Source: Diabrotica undecimpunctata (lineage: Eukaryota; Arthropoda; Insecta; Coleoptera; Chrysomelidae). From it: 64,000 nucleotides of DNA. The first letter of the stretch is position 1; each line of letters starts with the position of its first letter. The notes under the pieces are model-generated. The model was not told the DNA's origin. It saw nothing but the letters and a program-made list of their open reading frames with translations, and ran no database searches. The stretch lies in contig NC_092803.1 of assembly GCF_040954645.1 (NCBI RefSeq), forward strand, positions 14,137,230 to 14,201,229, read 5' to 3'. Positions 33,175-43,530 of the stretch are shown here, one piece after another. The position numbers and the translations under genes were made by a program.

Positions 33175-34419
33175 TATAAAATCACAATCTTCCTTTTTGT
33201 TACGCACAACGAGTGTTTACGCTTTGAATATCAAAACAAAAATGATTTACAAATCTGAGCATCAAATTAGAAATGTTTAGGTACCTAATTCAATAAACTG
33301 GGAGATTTTGGAAAATCCCTAAATTAGGAACAAAACTATTAGTCGTTTACCTGCTGTTAAGATACAATAAATTGTAGATAGATTTGGGGATTAGATCATA
33401 AAATGCAAATGAGCGAACCCTTAGCGATTATCCAATAACTGAATGCCTCAGTGACCGAGACTTTCTAAGAATGTTGAGGGCTACTTAAATTGATCTTCTT
33501 TGAAATTGTAAATGTTTTGTACCTGTAGAGATTACGTACTTAGATCATTTCTTGATTAAAATGACTACAAAATTTTATACAAGAATTGAAATAAATTGGT
33601 ATGTTTGAAAATTTTCAAATACAGTATAAAAATCTGAACTTTTATGCACTTTATGCAAACTTTTATACAAATATGCCAAAATGTGAAATATTTGCATAAA
33701 ATATGCACAATATGCAAAATATGCAATATGCATATTTGCCGAAGTCAAATAATGAGATACCAAATATCAATAGGTTTTTTAATTTTTTTTTGGTTTCCGA
33801 ACCGAAGAGGCCTAGGTAAATCCGTGACAATATTTTCTCTTCTTGTGCGAACATTGAGGGCATCGCCAAATTTTCTCCATTTGCTCCCATCTTTTACATG
33901 ATAATACAAACGCCGGTCCTCTGTTGGCTCAGTGTCACATTTGTTGCTTTTATTTTATTTTGTGCCCTCTCATCATTTTCAGTCGCAGAGTTAGTGTGAT
34001 GTTCACTAAGTTCTGCATGATCTGTATCCACTATTTAAATTTTTCAAAAAAAATTTATTTATCTTCAGACCATTTACTTTTTAAGTTTTGCTCACGTTTT
34101 TCTTAAAACCCTGTTCTAGTTCATCGTACTATCGTTTCATTGTATCGCGTCGTTTTCATACCTTTAAAAACTTCGGTAGGTTTGTCAGACCTCACCCCAC
34201 CAATTAAGGTGTTATCAGAGAAAATATTGATTAAAAATTATAGAAAGGTTATGAAAACGATGTAGACCAGCTGGTCATTTATATTTATATTTATCTTTAA
34301 ACAATTAAAAAAAATCTGATTTCCTTTCTGACGTAATTTTGTTATAAAATTTTGAACAGTCCTAATGACAATTTGTTTTAAAATTTTGTTTACCGATGAG
34401 CATGTTCTTCCTATTGTGC

Positions 34420-34844
34420 CATTTTCTAACGAAGGTTGGCGATTACTTCTTTAAACGCTTCCCTATCTTTTACAACGTGAAATATCTGTTCAACACTGAG
34501 ACTAGTCCAATATTTCTTAGCCAAGATGTCTTCTTTCTTTCCAAATCTTCCCGCTACTCTTCCTTGCATGATGACGTGTAGAAGAGAGTATTTATCGTTT
34601 CGAATGTGGCCCAGATACGATGTTTCTCTTATTTTAATTGTGTTCATAAGCATTCTGCCATGTCCAAGTCGTCTTAACACTTCTTTGTTTGAGACTTTTA
34701 CAGAGACTTCATTTCGAATGCCTCTTATTTTTTACGGATTGAGCTTTTAGAGTCCAAGTTTCTACCCCGTATAGCAGTTTCCATACATAACATTCGACGA
34801 ACCTTAATCTGATAAACATACTCAATTTTTTATTTGTAAACATT
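34420..34844 (-). pseudogene. RTE-like LINE, C-terminal part, of an interrupted copy
   Basis: The minus strand reads MFTNKKLSMFIRLRFVECYV then LLYGVETWTLKAQSV and, in another frame, IRETSYLGHIRNDKYSLLHV and VVKDREAFKEVIANLR (34426-34680). It is continuous with 35357-35590 once the plus-strand insertion between them is removed. Confidence 0.8.
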
Positions 34845-34855
34845 GACTTGTATTT

Positions 34856-35345
34856 TGTAATTGAATTCAATTACATCTTAGATCTAAATTTTTTGATGCA
34901 TGCAATATTCCAATATTAACTTATGCGGCACAAACATGGACAATCACAAAAAAGAATATGAATATACTTAGAGTCACTTAACACGCGATGGAAAGAGCAA
35001 TGCTAGGTATATCACTTAAGGACAAGAAAACAAACACATGGATAAGACAGAAAACCAAAGTCACCGATGTGGTGCAAAAATCATTAAAGTTGAAATGGGA
35101 ATACGCTGGACATGTAGCTAGGAGCGGTCTAAACAAATTGCACAGATCAATTTTAACCTGGAGACCATACCAACACAAAAGACCCAGAGGCAGACCTCCT
35201 ATGAGATGGACAGATGATCTGAAAAGGACTGCCGGGAAAAATTGGCTACGAGTAGCGTACAATAAAAAATAATGGAAAGGAAGACTTGAAGAGGCTTATG
35301 TTCAGATGTGGACGTGAATGGCTAGACGAAGAAGAAGAAGAAGAA
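34856..35345 (+). mobile_element. 5'-truncated RTE-like LINE inserted into another LINE
   Basis: The plus strand reads ACNIPILTYAAQTWTITKKN, AMERAMLGISLKDKKTNTWI, LKLKWEYAGHVARSGLNKLH and KRPRGRPPMRWTDDLKRTAG, then a stop and a (GAA)n tail at 35328-35345. It is flanked by GACTTGTATTT (34845-34855) and GACTTGTCTTT (35346-35356), an 11-bp target duplication with one difference. It interrupts a minus-strand LINE precisely. Confidence 0.88.
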
Positions 35346-35356
35346 GACTTGTCTTT

Positions 35357-35590
35357 TATAAATCCTTTTCGAGATATTTCAGTTCTAACCTTTATCTCCT
35401 CATCTTGATCTAACTGTGAGTTTAGAAGTGCTTCGAGGTATTTATACTTGTCGACCCTCTCTGACGGTTTACCCTCTAATGTCAGATGTAAGTTGTCAAC
35501 AGAGGTTTTCGAGATCACCATGTATTTGGTTTTATATATATTCATTTTTAGTCCCATCTTTTTGCTTTCTCTGTTAATGATGAGCATATC
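35357..35590 (-). pseudogene. RTE-like LINE, RT palm end of the interrupted copy
   Basis: GLKMNIYKTKYMVISKTSVD, then ERVDKYKYLEALLNSQLDQD and EEIKVRTEISRKGFIKDK, is the RT segment just after the palm. It continues at 34844 into MFTNKKLS once the insert is removed. Confidence 0.8.
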
Positions 35591-36325
35591 TGCATTAAAT
35601 AATGAACCAAGTGCTAATCATTGGGTTTGGTGGACAAGAATGCCTGAAAAGTTTAAAATACGTACTCAATGTGTGATTAGGTTAGCAAATTTATTGACTA
35701 TTTGGTAAAACTCAACTATGACATGTTAATTTCGAGATCAAATCATTATTTTATTAATATAATAATTGAGACATCTCAATTCTTAAAATCGATTTTCTAG
35801 TTTTCAGACACCATCGTTTAAAGCGCGAATATCATTATCAATGTTTAACAATAATGTCAATAATATCAGTGAATATGACGGCCTATTTAAACATGATAAT
35901 AAATTTATATTTATGTTTAGAAATTGTTATAAATAACTCACATTTTTACAAACTTTAAATAATTATTGCAGTCATAATACTGTCAATTCATATTATATTA
36001 AAAGATATCATAATCTAAATTTCACAATAAATTATTGATTCATTAAATTTTTGTAATTTTTTTCGAATAGACTTTTTTAGAATTTAGATAACAGTTTGAA
36101 CACACGGATTCTTCTTATGTTTATAACCAATTCCAAACCTTGATAGAAGTTTGTCCCAAGTTGCCCATTCTTTAGTGTCTACTCGTTTATATCTGTACGT
36201 TATATTTCCTTCTTTATATTAACTCCTTTTGCGGTTTCTCAGCGTATTTCTTCTAATTCTTATAAGTATTCTCATCTCCACCGTCGAGTCTTGTTTCTGA
36301 TGCACATGTCATTATTGCTCTTATA
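35591..36325. other. no recognised gene
   Basis: AT-rich. The minus strand around 36100-36300 has broken stretches resembling a LINE tail, too decayed to assign. Confidence 0.3.
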
Positions 36326-37420
36326 AATAATAGATCAGTTACTGAGGGTTTTTACCTCCGAATTCTTTATAACTGAATCGATTCATTTGAAATTTTGTGT
36401 GTTGGTAAATAATTACTCAAGGAACAAAAGTTATATAGTGCCGATGTGCGCTTCCACCCTGGGGGTGTTTGCCACCCCTTTTCGGGGGTGGAAATTTTTA
36501 CACTTAAAATAACCACGCTATTCGATAGAAGGACAAATTTCAAACAAAAAATATAGTAAACATTTTTTTCGCTAGATCAATACTTTTTGAGTTATTCGCT
36601 GTTGAAAAGTGTCATTTTTCGTTAAAAAAAAAACATGTTTTTCAAACGTTTTTTTATATAAATACAAATAGCTCTGAAACTAAGAGATTTATCAAAAAAG
36701 TGTAACGACTAAAATTAAAGCTCATAAAAAACAAAAAGATTGGCTTTTTAAAATGAATATTTTCAGTTCAATATTATCTGAGTTATGGCTGTTCAAAGAA
36801 GGTTTGTTTTTGTCTTTCAATACGAGTATTTAAAGTTAAATAACGGAAAACTGGTACATTTTTCGACAAAAATTCATATAATATTTTTAAAAGAGCTTGA
36901 AAAGACCTTTAAAATGAGTGGTGGTAAAAGTCCTTTGCACCAACTGTACGTGAGATACGATCAAAAAAACGATGGGTTTCTCAAATTTTTATTAAAAAAA
37001 ACGCAATAAAACTAACGTCATAGTTTAGAATACCCAGTTTTTGAAAAAAGTATGATTACATATTTTTTTTTGTAAATAATAAAAAAAAATCTTTTTTTTA
37101 TAATAACTTCAAAACTATAAAAGATACGTAAAAGATGACATAATACAAAAAATAGGTTTTTTTTTCCACAAAAATTTTCATTTTTTAATTTTTTTTGTAG
37201 CTTAAAAAATAACGGAGATATAGTTGGTTGAAGTTTGCTTTATAGCGCATGAACCACTGGTCTCCGACCCTTTGACCCTTCACCGATTAAACATGAAGGA
37301 CTAGAATGTTTTAACATTCCTATACTTATAGCCCGTTAAATTACCTGTAAAATCGTTTTTTTATGCATGTTGTAGCATTAAAATTAACCGAGTTATTGTA
37401 AAAAATATTTAAAAATAAAA

Positions 37421-37495
37421 AATTATTATATGGACTTGTCATATAATAAAATCCATATAATAAAGTCCATATAATAAAAATTATTATATGGACTT
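37421..37495. repeat. hairpin-rich cluster of TTATTATATGGACTT
   Basis: The motif ATTATATGGACTT and its complement AAGTCCATATAATAA or ATCCATATAATAA alternate four times within 75 bp, so the segment can fold in several ways. It sits just upstream of the Cys-rich pseudogene. Confidence 0.75.
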
Positions 37496-37519
37496 GCCAA
37501 AGATACCCAGATAAGTAAA

Positions 37520-37963
37520 ATGAGTAAGGTCGAAGATTTTTCAGCCTTGCTTCAACAAATGAGGTACGAATCTTTTATTAAAGCCACCACTAAAAATAGT
37601 GCTTTTAAATTATCATCTCTTGTTCCGACTGTAAGTGCTCTGGATGAACATACCAAAAGGGTTTATTTAAAAATCTAGATATGGTTGGGAAATAACAGCT
37701 TAAATATTTTGGATTGGGGTTGGTCTAAAAGTGGAGATTCATTGGAACCAATTAAAATGCAAAGTTGACCAGCTCCAGAAGAACTGCTGAAAATGATTTT
37801 TTGCAATTGTACAAAACGTTGCGGATCAGCGTGTGGTTGTCGGAGGCTGTAATTATTTTGCAATACAACATGCGGAACATGCTGTGGTGACAATTGCCAA
37901 AATTGATCTCCAGTAAACGAAGACCAATTGGACGGTGAAAATTATGATTCCGATGATGAATAG
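37520..37963 (+). pseudogene. Cys-rich repetitive-family protein, four in-frame stops
   Basis: One frame of 148 codons from MSKVEDFSALLQQM to a TAG at 37961 has no frameshift but four internal stops (after LKI, QS, GCRRL and NCQN). It contains AFKLSSLVPTVSALDEHTKR, LDWGWSKSGDSLEPIKM and PEELLKMIFCNCTKRCGSAC, followed by further Cys pairs (GCRRL, CNTTCGTCCGDNCQ). An acidic end (DQLDGENYDSDDE) follows. I recognise the layout as a protein family scattered in many insect genomes, with a C-terminal CxC-like Cys cluster, but I know no function. The copy is inactive. Confidence 0.6.
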
Positions 37964-38094
37964 ATATTCATTTATTTTATACCTCGTTTTATATAAATAT
38001 TATTTATTTTTAGTTTTTTGGAAAATAAAAAAATTGTAATATATTATAAACTAAATTTTTTCTATTTATGTCCATGTCTAAGTTAAGGATTTAA

Positions 38095-38720
38095 GGATTT
38101 TATTTTCATCAAAAGGGGTGCTTGTAAGGGTTGAAAAAAGTAGGCTCATTTTATAAGTAAAAAATTAATTTGTGTCTACAAACAATTCACTCTAAAAATG
38201 TTTCAAATCGTTAAAAATATTTTTTAATTCATTTTTGACAAAGGGGGTGGTTGTGAGGGTTGAAATGTTGAAATTATAATAAAATGTTATTTTATAAGCA
38301 AGAAATTAATTTTTGTTTAATAAAATGCACTCAACAAATGTTTCAGACCAATAAAAATGTATTAAATTAATTTTTTAAAAAAGGGGTTGGTTGTGAGGGT
38401 TGAAATGTTGAAATTATAATAAAAAATTATTTTACATGCAAAAAATTAATTTTCGTTAAGTAAAATGCACTCAAGAAATGTTTCAAACCGATAAAAATAT
38501 TTTTTAATTCATTTTTGTCGTAAGGGTGGTTGAAAGGGTTGAAAATTTTCAATAAATAAAATATTATTGTATAGCTAGAGTATTAATTTTTATTTGTATT
38601 TAAATACATAATTGAAATGTCTCAAGCTGCTACGACTTTTTTTTCATATTATTTTTATAAAAAGTATTAGCTTTTAAGGGTTTTTAAAGGGTTTTAAGGG
38701 TTGAAAATTGTGAATAATTT
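38095..38720. repeat. minisatellite-like tandem array, about 130-140 bp period, four units
   Basis: Units begin with a GGGGTGGTTGTGAGGGTTGAAA-like box near 38114, 38243, 38383 and 38521. Each continues with AAATTAATTTTTGTTTA, AAAATGCACTCAA and ATGTTTCAAACCGATAAAAA. Divergence among units is modest. Confidence 0.8.
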
Positions 38721-39029
38721 TCAAATTAGAGAACACATTACAATATTTACCTTATGCGAATAAACAAGATTTAAGTGCATAAAATAATTAAATCCGTGTT
38801 TTTCCCAGGTGGATTTCCCAGGTTTTTCCCTTTTCATCTCGATGTGGATATATGTTAGTTTCGCTATATAGTACAATTATTAAGACATCCTTTCAGTGTA
38901 TTTTCTTTTTGTATTTGATCTCCCTGTTCCCTTTCAGTTCTCTATAGCTGAAAGTGTAAATTCTATGGTAATTAAGAATATGTTGCTTATCGCGACAACT
39001 TATGATTGGGTGAATTAGGTAGAAGTTAA

Positions 39030-39905
39030 TATACACTGGCGGGTAAAAAATTTAGGTCACATTGAAATTGTGATATATTATTGACATTTTTTGCTGTAAA
39101 ATTCTGTTTGCGGTTGTAAACCATTGGTACCGTATTTTGTAAACTAACTTTAATAATCAATTAATAATTGAATTAATAGCAATATTTTTGTTGTTAAGCT
39201 TTATTTAGGAGAAGTAACAACTTTACAGTTACACCAAAGTGCGACTTATTACTAAGAAACGGACAAAAAATGATTCAAACTAAACATTATTATAAAAAAA
39301 ATTGTCGTCAATAGCGTGTATTTCCCCCTCTTGCATTATACCGCTTGTAGGCGAAGAGGCATACTTTCAAGTAAATTACGGATCACATTCTGGTCGATGT
39401 TATCCCATTCTTGCAATAACCACTCCCGTAGCTCCTGGACAGTTCTAGGAGCGGATGTATGCCTTAGGATACTTCGAGCCAATTCATCCCAGACATGTTC
39501 GATAGGATTCATGTCTGGACTGAGTGGTGGCCAATCAAACCGCCTAATTCCCACTTCATCAAAATATTCTCTGACATGTCTGACAGTATGGGGTCTCCCA
39601 TTATCTTGCATGAAAATGCCATATTCGCTCATAATAGTCGAAAGGAAGCCATTTTGAATGAAGACTATGTGCGTATTTGGGAAGTAATTCCACCAAATGG
39701 GAGTCGCTCATCAATACAAGCCGCAGCATATCTTTCACAGGGTCTTCTCAATACTCGACGACATACGTTCGACCGATTAAGACAAAAACGCGACTCATCT
39801 GAAAACAGTATGTTGCTCCAATTTACATTATTTCAATGGAGGTGAGTCTGGGAAAAAGTTAGTCTTGCTATCCGATGCAGGCGTTGTAATGGTGGGCCTC
39901 AAGCT
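39030..39905 (-). mobile_element. Tc1-like transposon, 3' half
   Basis: The minus strand reads LHWNNVNWSNILFSDESRFC (first catalytic Asp), FMQDNGRPHTVRHVREYFDE (second Asp) and LSPDMNPIEHVWDELARSIL (Glu; D34E layout). Then come LREWLLQEWDNIDQ and IRNLLESMPLRLQAV. The last part (39336-39632) is open; earlier parts are frameshifted. A terminal ACTGGCGGGTAAAAAATT follows on the plus-strand left side (39034-39053), as in Tc1 ends. The N-terminal DNA-binding part is absent. Confidence 0.85.
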
Positions 39906-40069
39906 ATCCACGAACAAGACTAACAAGATATTCAAAATTTTAGGGGTAACGTGCGCACTTTGTATTTTTAAATCATAAACTTACCAGAATTCGCATCAAG
40001 CAGTACTTTATGGCACTTCAAAGGTTTTTATTAAAATGAAAATTTGCACTGTTGAAACATATTTGAAAT
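39906..40069. other. no recognised gene
   Basis: Spacer between Tc1 and hAT fossils. Confidence 0.3.
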
Positions 40070-41300
40070 CTAGTCTTCTTTCTGTTTTACGAGCAAAACG
40101 GTTTGCAGCAAAAAATAACTCGTTTAATAAAGTCTTCAATTTTGTTGAGAAACACTTTTTCAGCTGATAACATTCCCAATGCACTTAGTGTTTCTTCTTT
40201 CATCGAATTGCGCAAAAAAATTTTATCCTCTTTAGTATAGAGAAGCATCTTTCAGCTTCGGATGTTGACATAGGCGTAGTCACTAAAACGTCCAGCAGCT
40301 TAACAGTTTCTTCGATCATTTCTTTGCAATTTCCAGAGCAATTTGTCTGGAAAGTCTTTCTGATATGCGGTAGCTACCAGATGCCCTGTAAAACTAAATG
40401 GAGCCCTAATCTGTTGTAAAATGGAATCGCAAAATGCCAATGCTTCTATTTTTTTATTCATTGAAACAGATATATTGGAATGAGGACAACGTCGCCTTTT
40501 CTGAAGAATAGGTTCATCGGTTTCTACTAGCTCCGAATCTAGTTGTCAACGACTGTATCCAGTTCATCACAATTTTTTTGCATTGTCTTTTCAAATTTTT
40601 ACAGATCCTGTTTAGCCTTAATAGGGTCAGTATAAATCATCTGCAGTTGCTTAAAAATTATTTCTTCATGTGGCATGATTTTATAAAAAACTGTTAACCA
40701 AAATATGAAATATTTATTCTGTGATCTAAGTTTATATGCATCGGCTTGCTCAATTGTTGAATTCAATTTAATACTTTTATCATTTTCTAAAATATCCATA
40801 ACTTGTATCAGCTCATTTAGGTATTCCTAAACTGTATTGACACCACGTGATTAAAAATTCCATCTCGTTTGTCATGATCGAGGTAATCGTTTATGAGCTA
40901 CCTCATCCAATACCTTTGTTGGATGAGATGTGCATACCAATGTACATAGTTTGAAAATTGATATTTATCCTTAATTATTTTTTGTACCCCATTAACACCT
41001 TCGATCATTACTGATGCATCGTCATAACTTTGCGCTATTAACTTATTTGGCGCGTCACTGATTAAAAGATTAATTAATATAATTTGCTATTGGAATGACT
41101 TATTGAAGGCAATATATCGTAATATAATGAGTAATGACTAACTGAAATTTGGTAGCGACATCTGTAGTTTTTTCGGCAATTACAGCTACTAAATTTTAAT
41201 TTGTGAATTTCTTTAGTCACCTCATCATGGTAAACTTTTAGATACTTTTAGAGGTCGTTTTAAATAGTGTTTCTTGATTAAAATGATTCTTTAAATCCAT
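40070..41300 (-). pseudogene. ZMYM1-like hAT transposase pseudogene
   Basis: Minus-strand pieces in order are QSYDDASVMIEGVNGVQKII with NYVHWYAHLIQQRYW (about 40900-41060), a middle segment (40599-40799), and LLDVLVTTPMSTSEAERCFS with ILKRIKFF (about 40200-40310). The last is the hAT dimerisation end. Frames change several times. It is the same broad family as the deleted hAT at 14483-15705, but a different region of the protein survives. Confidence 0.75.
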
Positions 41301-41515
41301 TAAAAACTAAAATCTATTAATTCCTGAAAAACTCCTTTATTTTTTATTCTTCTTTTTCATCATGACCTCGCAATGCTAATTCTAATGCACCACAGAATCT
41401 TATACAGCTTATAAAAATGTTATAATAAAAATTTATCTGTTTTTATCAACTTGTTTGTTCTGCATAATAACATTTTTTTCCATAGCTAATGTTAAAGTGT
41501 TGTTATAACAACTGT

Positions 41516-41590
41516 TTTGAGTAGATAAAGTATCACTTTAACCGCAAGGGTAGATAAAGTGACACTTTAACAGAAAGAGTAGATAAAATG
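41516..41590. repeat. short tandem repeat, about 32-bp unit, 2.5 copies
   Basis: GTAGATAAAGT(A/G)TCACTTTAAC is followed by CGCAAGG or AGAAAG and a third partial unit. Confidence 0.8.
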
Positions 41591-41634
41591 TTTTAACTTT
41601 CTTTTATTCAATAAAATTTATAAATTCAAACACA

Positions 41635-42684
41635 TTAAGGATTAAAAACAACTGAAATTTTACAATTAACATTATTAGAAATATCTATTTTTGGAGCATT
41701 ACAACTTGTACTCGTTTGCTTAAACACTTGATTCGAGGTACTGGATTGATTTTCTGGTCCGCCAAGTATACACTTGGATACAGCAATCTTATTGCTTATT
41801 GACTCTTCAATGTGAGATTTTGCAACAGATGACGATTTCCATCCACCTAAACGTTTAACTTTTACTAGATCAGCTCCATAACTTGCGAACATAGTAGCTG
41901 AAGAACGACGGAAACAATGCCCCGTGTACATTTCTGAATTTGCAAGTTTCAAAAAATCTGCAATCTTCTTGGGGATATTATATATAGTGTTAATCCCCAC
42001 CGGTTGAGTAGTGTACTTTTGCTGTTGGTAATTTACAAAAAACTTACTATGAGGTACGTTTTTGGGGCGCAAGGCAATATACTTTCTCACAATTTCCAAG
42101 AAATTCAGTCCACTTTTCTTGTCAGTAATACAAAACGACCTTTCCTGCTTGGTTTTAGTATCAGATAATGAAACGATTATCACCGATTTTCTGTCGTCCA
42201 CGTTAAACACTTCTAACTTGTACAATTCATCGGACCTAGTCGCTCTATGCACACCAAAAATAGCAATAACCTTCATCAACAAATAGACGTCATCAGGAGC
42301 TTCTGTCAGAAATTTAATAATGTCATCTGACTCCAGGATTTTGGACTTTTTAGCTTTGTATCGTCCTCTCAAGTTTTTTAGTAAGGTAGTTAACTTGCTG
42401 AATTTGGAAATGTCACAATTTTCATTCACCAACAACGTACGCTTTAGCATCGAATAATACGACCATAATGACGATGGCATTGCTTTCTTCGACTTTTCAG
42501 AAAAATACGCCAGAAGTATTTTTTCACTCACGCCTTTGATATTCTTAATGCTTTTCCACTTTTTAAAAGACTGGTATTCTTTCTCATACATCATCCTAGA
42601 TTTTTGTGGCAACAATAAACGTTCTGCTTCCAACGCTGCATTTTCTACATCTGATGGCAGGTTTTCCTTTTCTTTTCCGTCCAT
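41635..42684 (-). CDS. Crypton-like tyrosine recombinase, catalytic Tyr reads His
   Basis: The start chosen is Met at 42684 (MDGKEKENLP), giving 349 residues; an in-frame extension to 42804 is less family-like. The N-terminal half is a core-binding helical domain (MMYEKEYQSFKKWKSIKNIK). The C-terminal half is a tyrosine-recombinase fold with the first Arg at about 150 (RATRSDELYKL), a beta-strand Lys (SDTKTKQERSF), HCFRR at 256-260 and LGGWKSSSVAK. Family members continue with a Tyr (xYIE(D/E)S), but here it is His at about 291 (codon CAC, 41812-41814). The frame is otherwise open with a plausible stop, so the gene is either freshly dead or domesticated. Cryptons move by recombination, not DDE chemistry. 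Confidence 0.85.
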   Translation of the reverse strand: MDGKEKENLPSDVENAALEAERLLLPQKSRMMYEKEYQSFKKWKSIKNIKGVSEKILLAYFSEKSKKAMPSSLWSYYSMLKRTLLVNENCDISKFSKLTTLLKNLRGRYKAKKSKILESDDIIKFLTEAPDDVYLLMKVIAIFGVHRATRSDELYKLEVFNVDDRKSVIIVSLSDTKTKQERSFCITDKKSGLNFLEIVRKYIALRPKNVPHSKFFVNYQQQKYTTQPVGINTIYNIPKKIADFLKLANSEMYTGHCFRRSSATMFASYGADLVKVKRLGGWKSSSVAKSHIEESISNKIAVSKCILGGPENQSSTSNQVFKQTSTSCNAPKIDISNNVNCKISVVFNP

Positions 42685-42885
42685 TTTGTATTTATTCACT
42701 TTGTACACAAAACGCAACAATATTCTCCGCAAAAACCAAAACGTAACATTTGTTTGACATTTGTTGACAGAGTAATTCATATCCCTATCAACGGAGCAAC
42801 ACAATTGCGATTTTTGTGCTAAAAATTACAATTTTCTTCGAAATTCTATTTTTCACCTGAACTTGAAGTCTTGGTATAGAAGAAA

Positions 42886-43016
42886 ATGTTGTATTGCACT
42901 CGACGATAAAATCGCATTATCTTCTCGAGCATAATTAGCGTCTCGACTGACGTCTCGACGCTAAAAAACGCTCTCGATGATAAAGTACAATTTTATCGTC
43001 TTGTACAATAAATAAC
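42886..43016. repeat. imperfect inverted repeat, about 60-bp arms
   Basis: TTGTATTGCACTCGACGATA at the left pairs, with mismatches, with the sequence ending TTTATCGTCTTGTACAATAA. The centre has TAGCGTCTCGACTGACGTC and its near-complement. It lies 200 bp upstream of the Crypton-like start. Confidence 0.6.
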
Positions 43017-43530
43017 TATTATCTATGAACTTAACTTGAGTCATTATATTTTATTTTCTGAGTACAGAAAAACTAAAAGTATTATTTATGTGTTCCTTGC
43101 TATTTTCATGAGTTTTTATTTTCTTGTAAATATGCACTAAATCAATGATACCATAATACCATGTCCTGCCCATTTAGAATCGCCCCCAAACAAAACAAAC
43201 ACGAAACAGAAAAATTTAATTTGATCACATCCACAAATTCGGCTATTTTTTAAATATATATTTCTATTAAACTTTCTTACACGGCCTTTAAAATTTAAAG
43301 AGCTAGATGTTGAAGCTTTCTGTGCAATTGTTATATTTAAACCTGGAAATGGTCTACCAAGTTTCTTGATTTGAATGTTCTCTTCAAGCGAGTGAGTTTT
43401 CACTTACAAACTGCTAATTTTGTTCATTTTTGCTTAACACTAAACAATAAAATTTAAACAGCGCTAACACTTCGATTTCGTAATTATTTAGGATATTCTT
43501 CTTCGTCCTGGACCTCTTTTCCCATGCACT
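43017..43530. other. no recognised gene
   Basis: A minus-strand open frame at 43137-43403 has no motif I recognise. Confidence 0.3.

Larger units (their letters stand above)
30842..33748 (-). mobile_element. apparently complete autonomous hAT transposon with 8-bp TSD
   Basis: The ends are TAGACTTCGGCAAATATGC (left) and, in reverse complement, TTGACTTCGGCAAATATGC (right). Both are flanked by ATAATGAG (30834-30841 and 33749-33756), a perfect 8-bp duplication. Both subterminal regions repeat ATATGCA many times, a typical transposase-binding arrangement. The element is about 2.9 kb and carries one intron-containing transposase gene with no disabling mutation seen. Confidence 0.93.
29835..34040 (-). 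pseudogene. piggyBac-like transposase, split by a hAT insertion
   Basis: N-terminal part at about 33757-34040 (SKWRKFGDALNVRTRRENIV then IDIWYLII). After the hAT element at 30842-33748 the minus strand continues DDILDIVERYTNLYIQKI, MSQPRFQFLLRIIRLGDTTT and LDEMMLPFGGRCAFCMFMPK (about 30380-30500). It then runs to HRLTIARTLNFQAKDIPREF and VKGCAKYKKMT (30000-30276). These are successive blocks of the DDE_Tnp_1_7 fold of piggyBac-like transposases. Several frameshifts show it was already dead or has decayed since. The 5' region of the LINE at 27120-29830 abuts its 3' side. Confidence 0.8.
36326..38830 (+). repeat. long repeat region with Cys-rich protein fossil and minisatellite
   Basis: Starts with the segment CTGAGGGTTTTTACCTCCGA and a CACCCTGGGGGTGTTTGCCA box. 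It carries a decayed protein gene (37520-37963) and ends in a tandem array (38095-38720). The combination looks like one large repetitive element whose class I cannot name. Its borders are approximate. Confidence 0.45.

Noticed and set aside
39495..39845. plus-strand open frame over the Tc1 copy
   Set aside because: Antisense reading of Tc1 transposase sequence.
40902..40927. small hairpin CTCATCCAA/TTGGATGAG
   Set aside because: Nine-bp arms inside a decayed hAT gene; likely chance.
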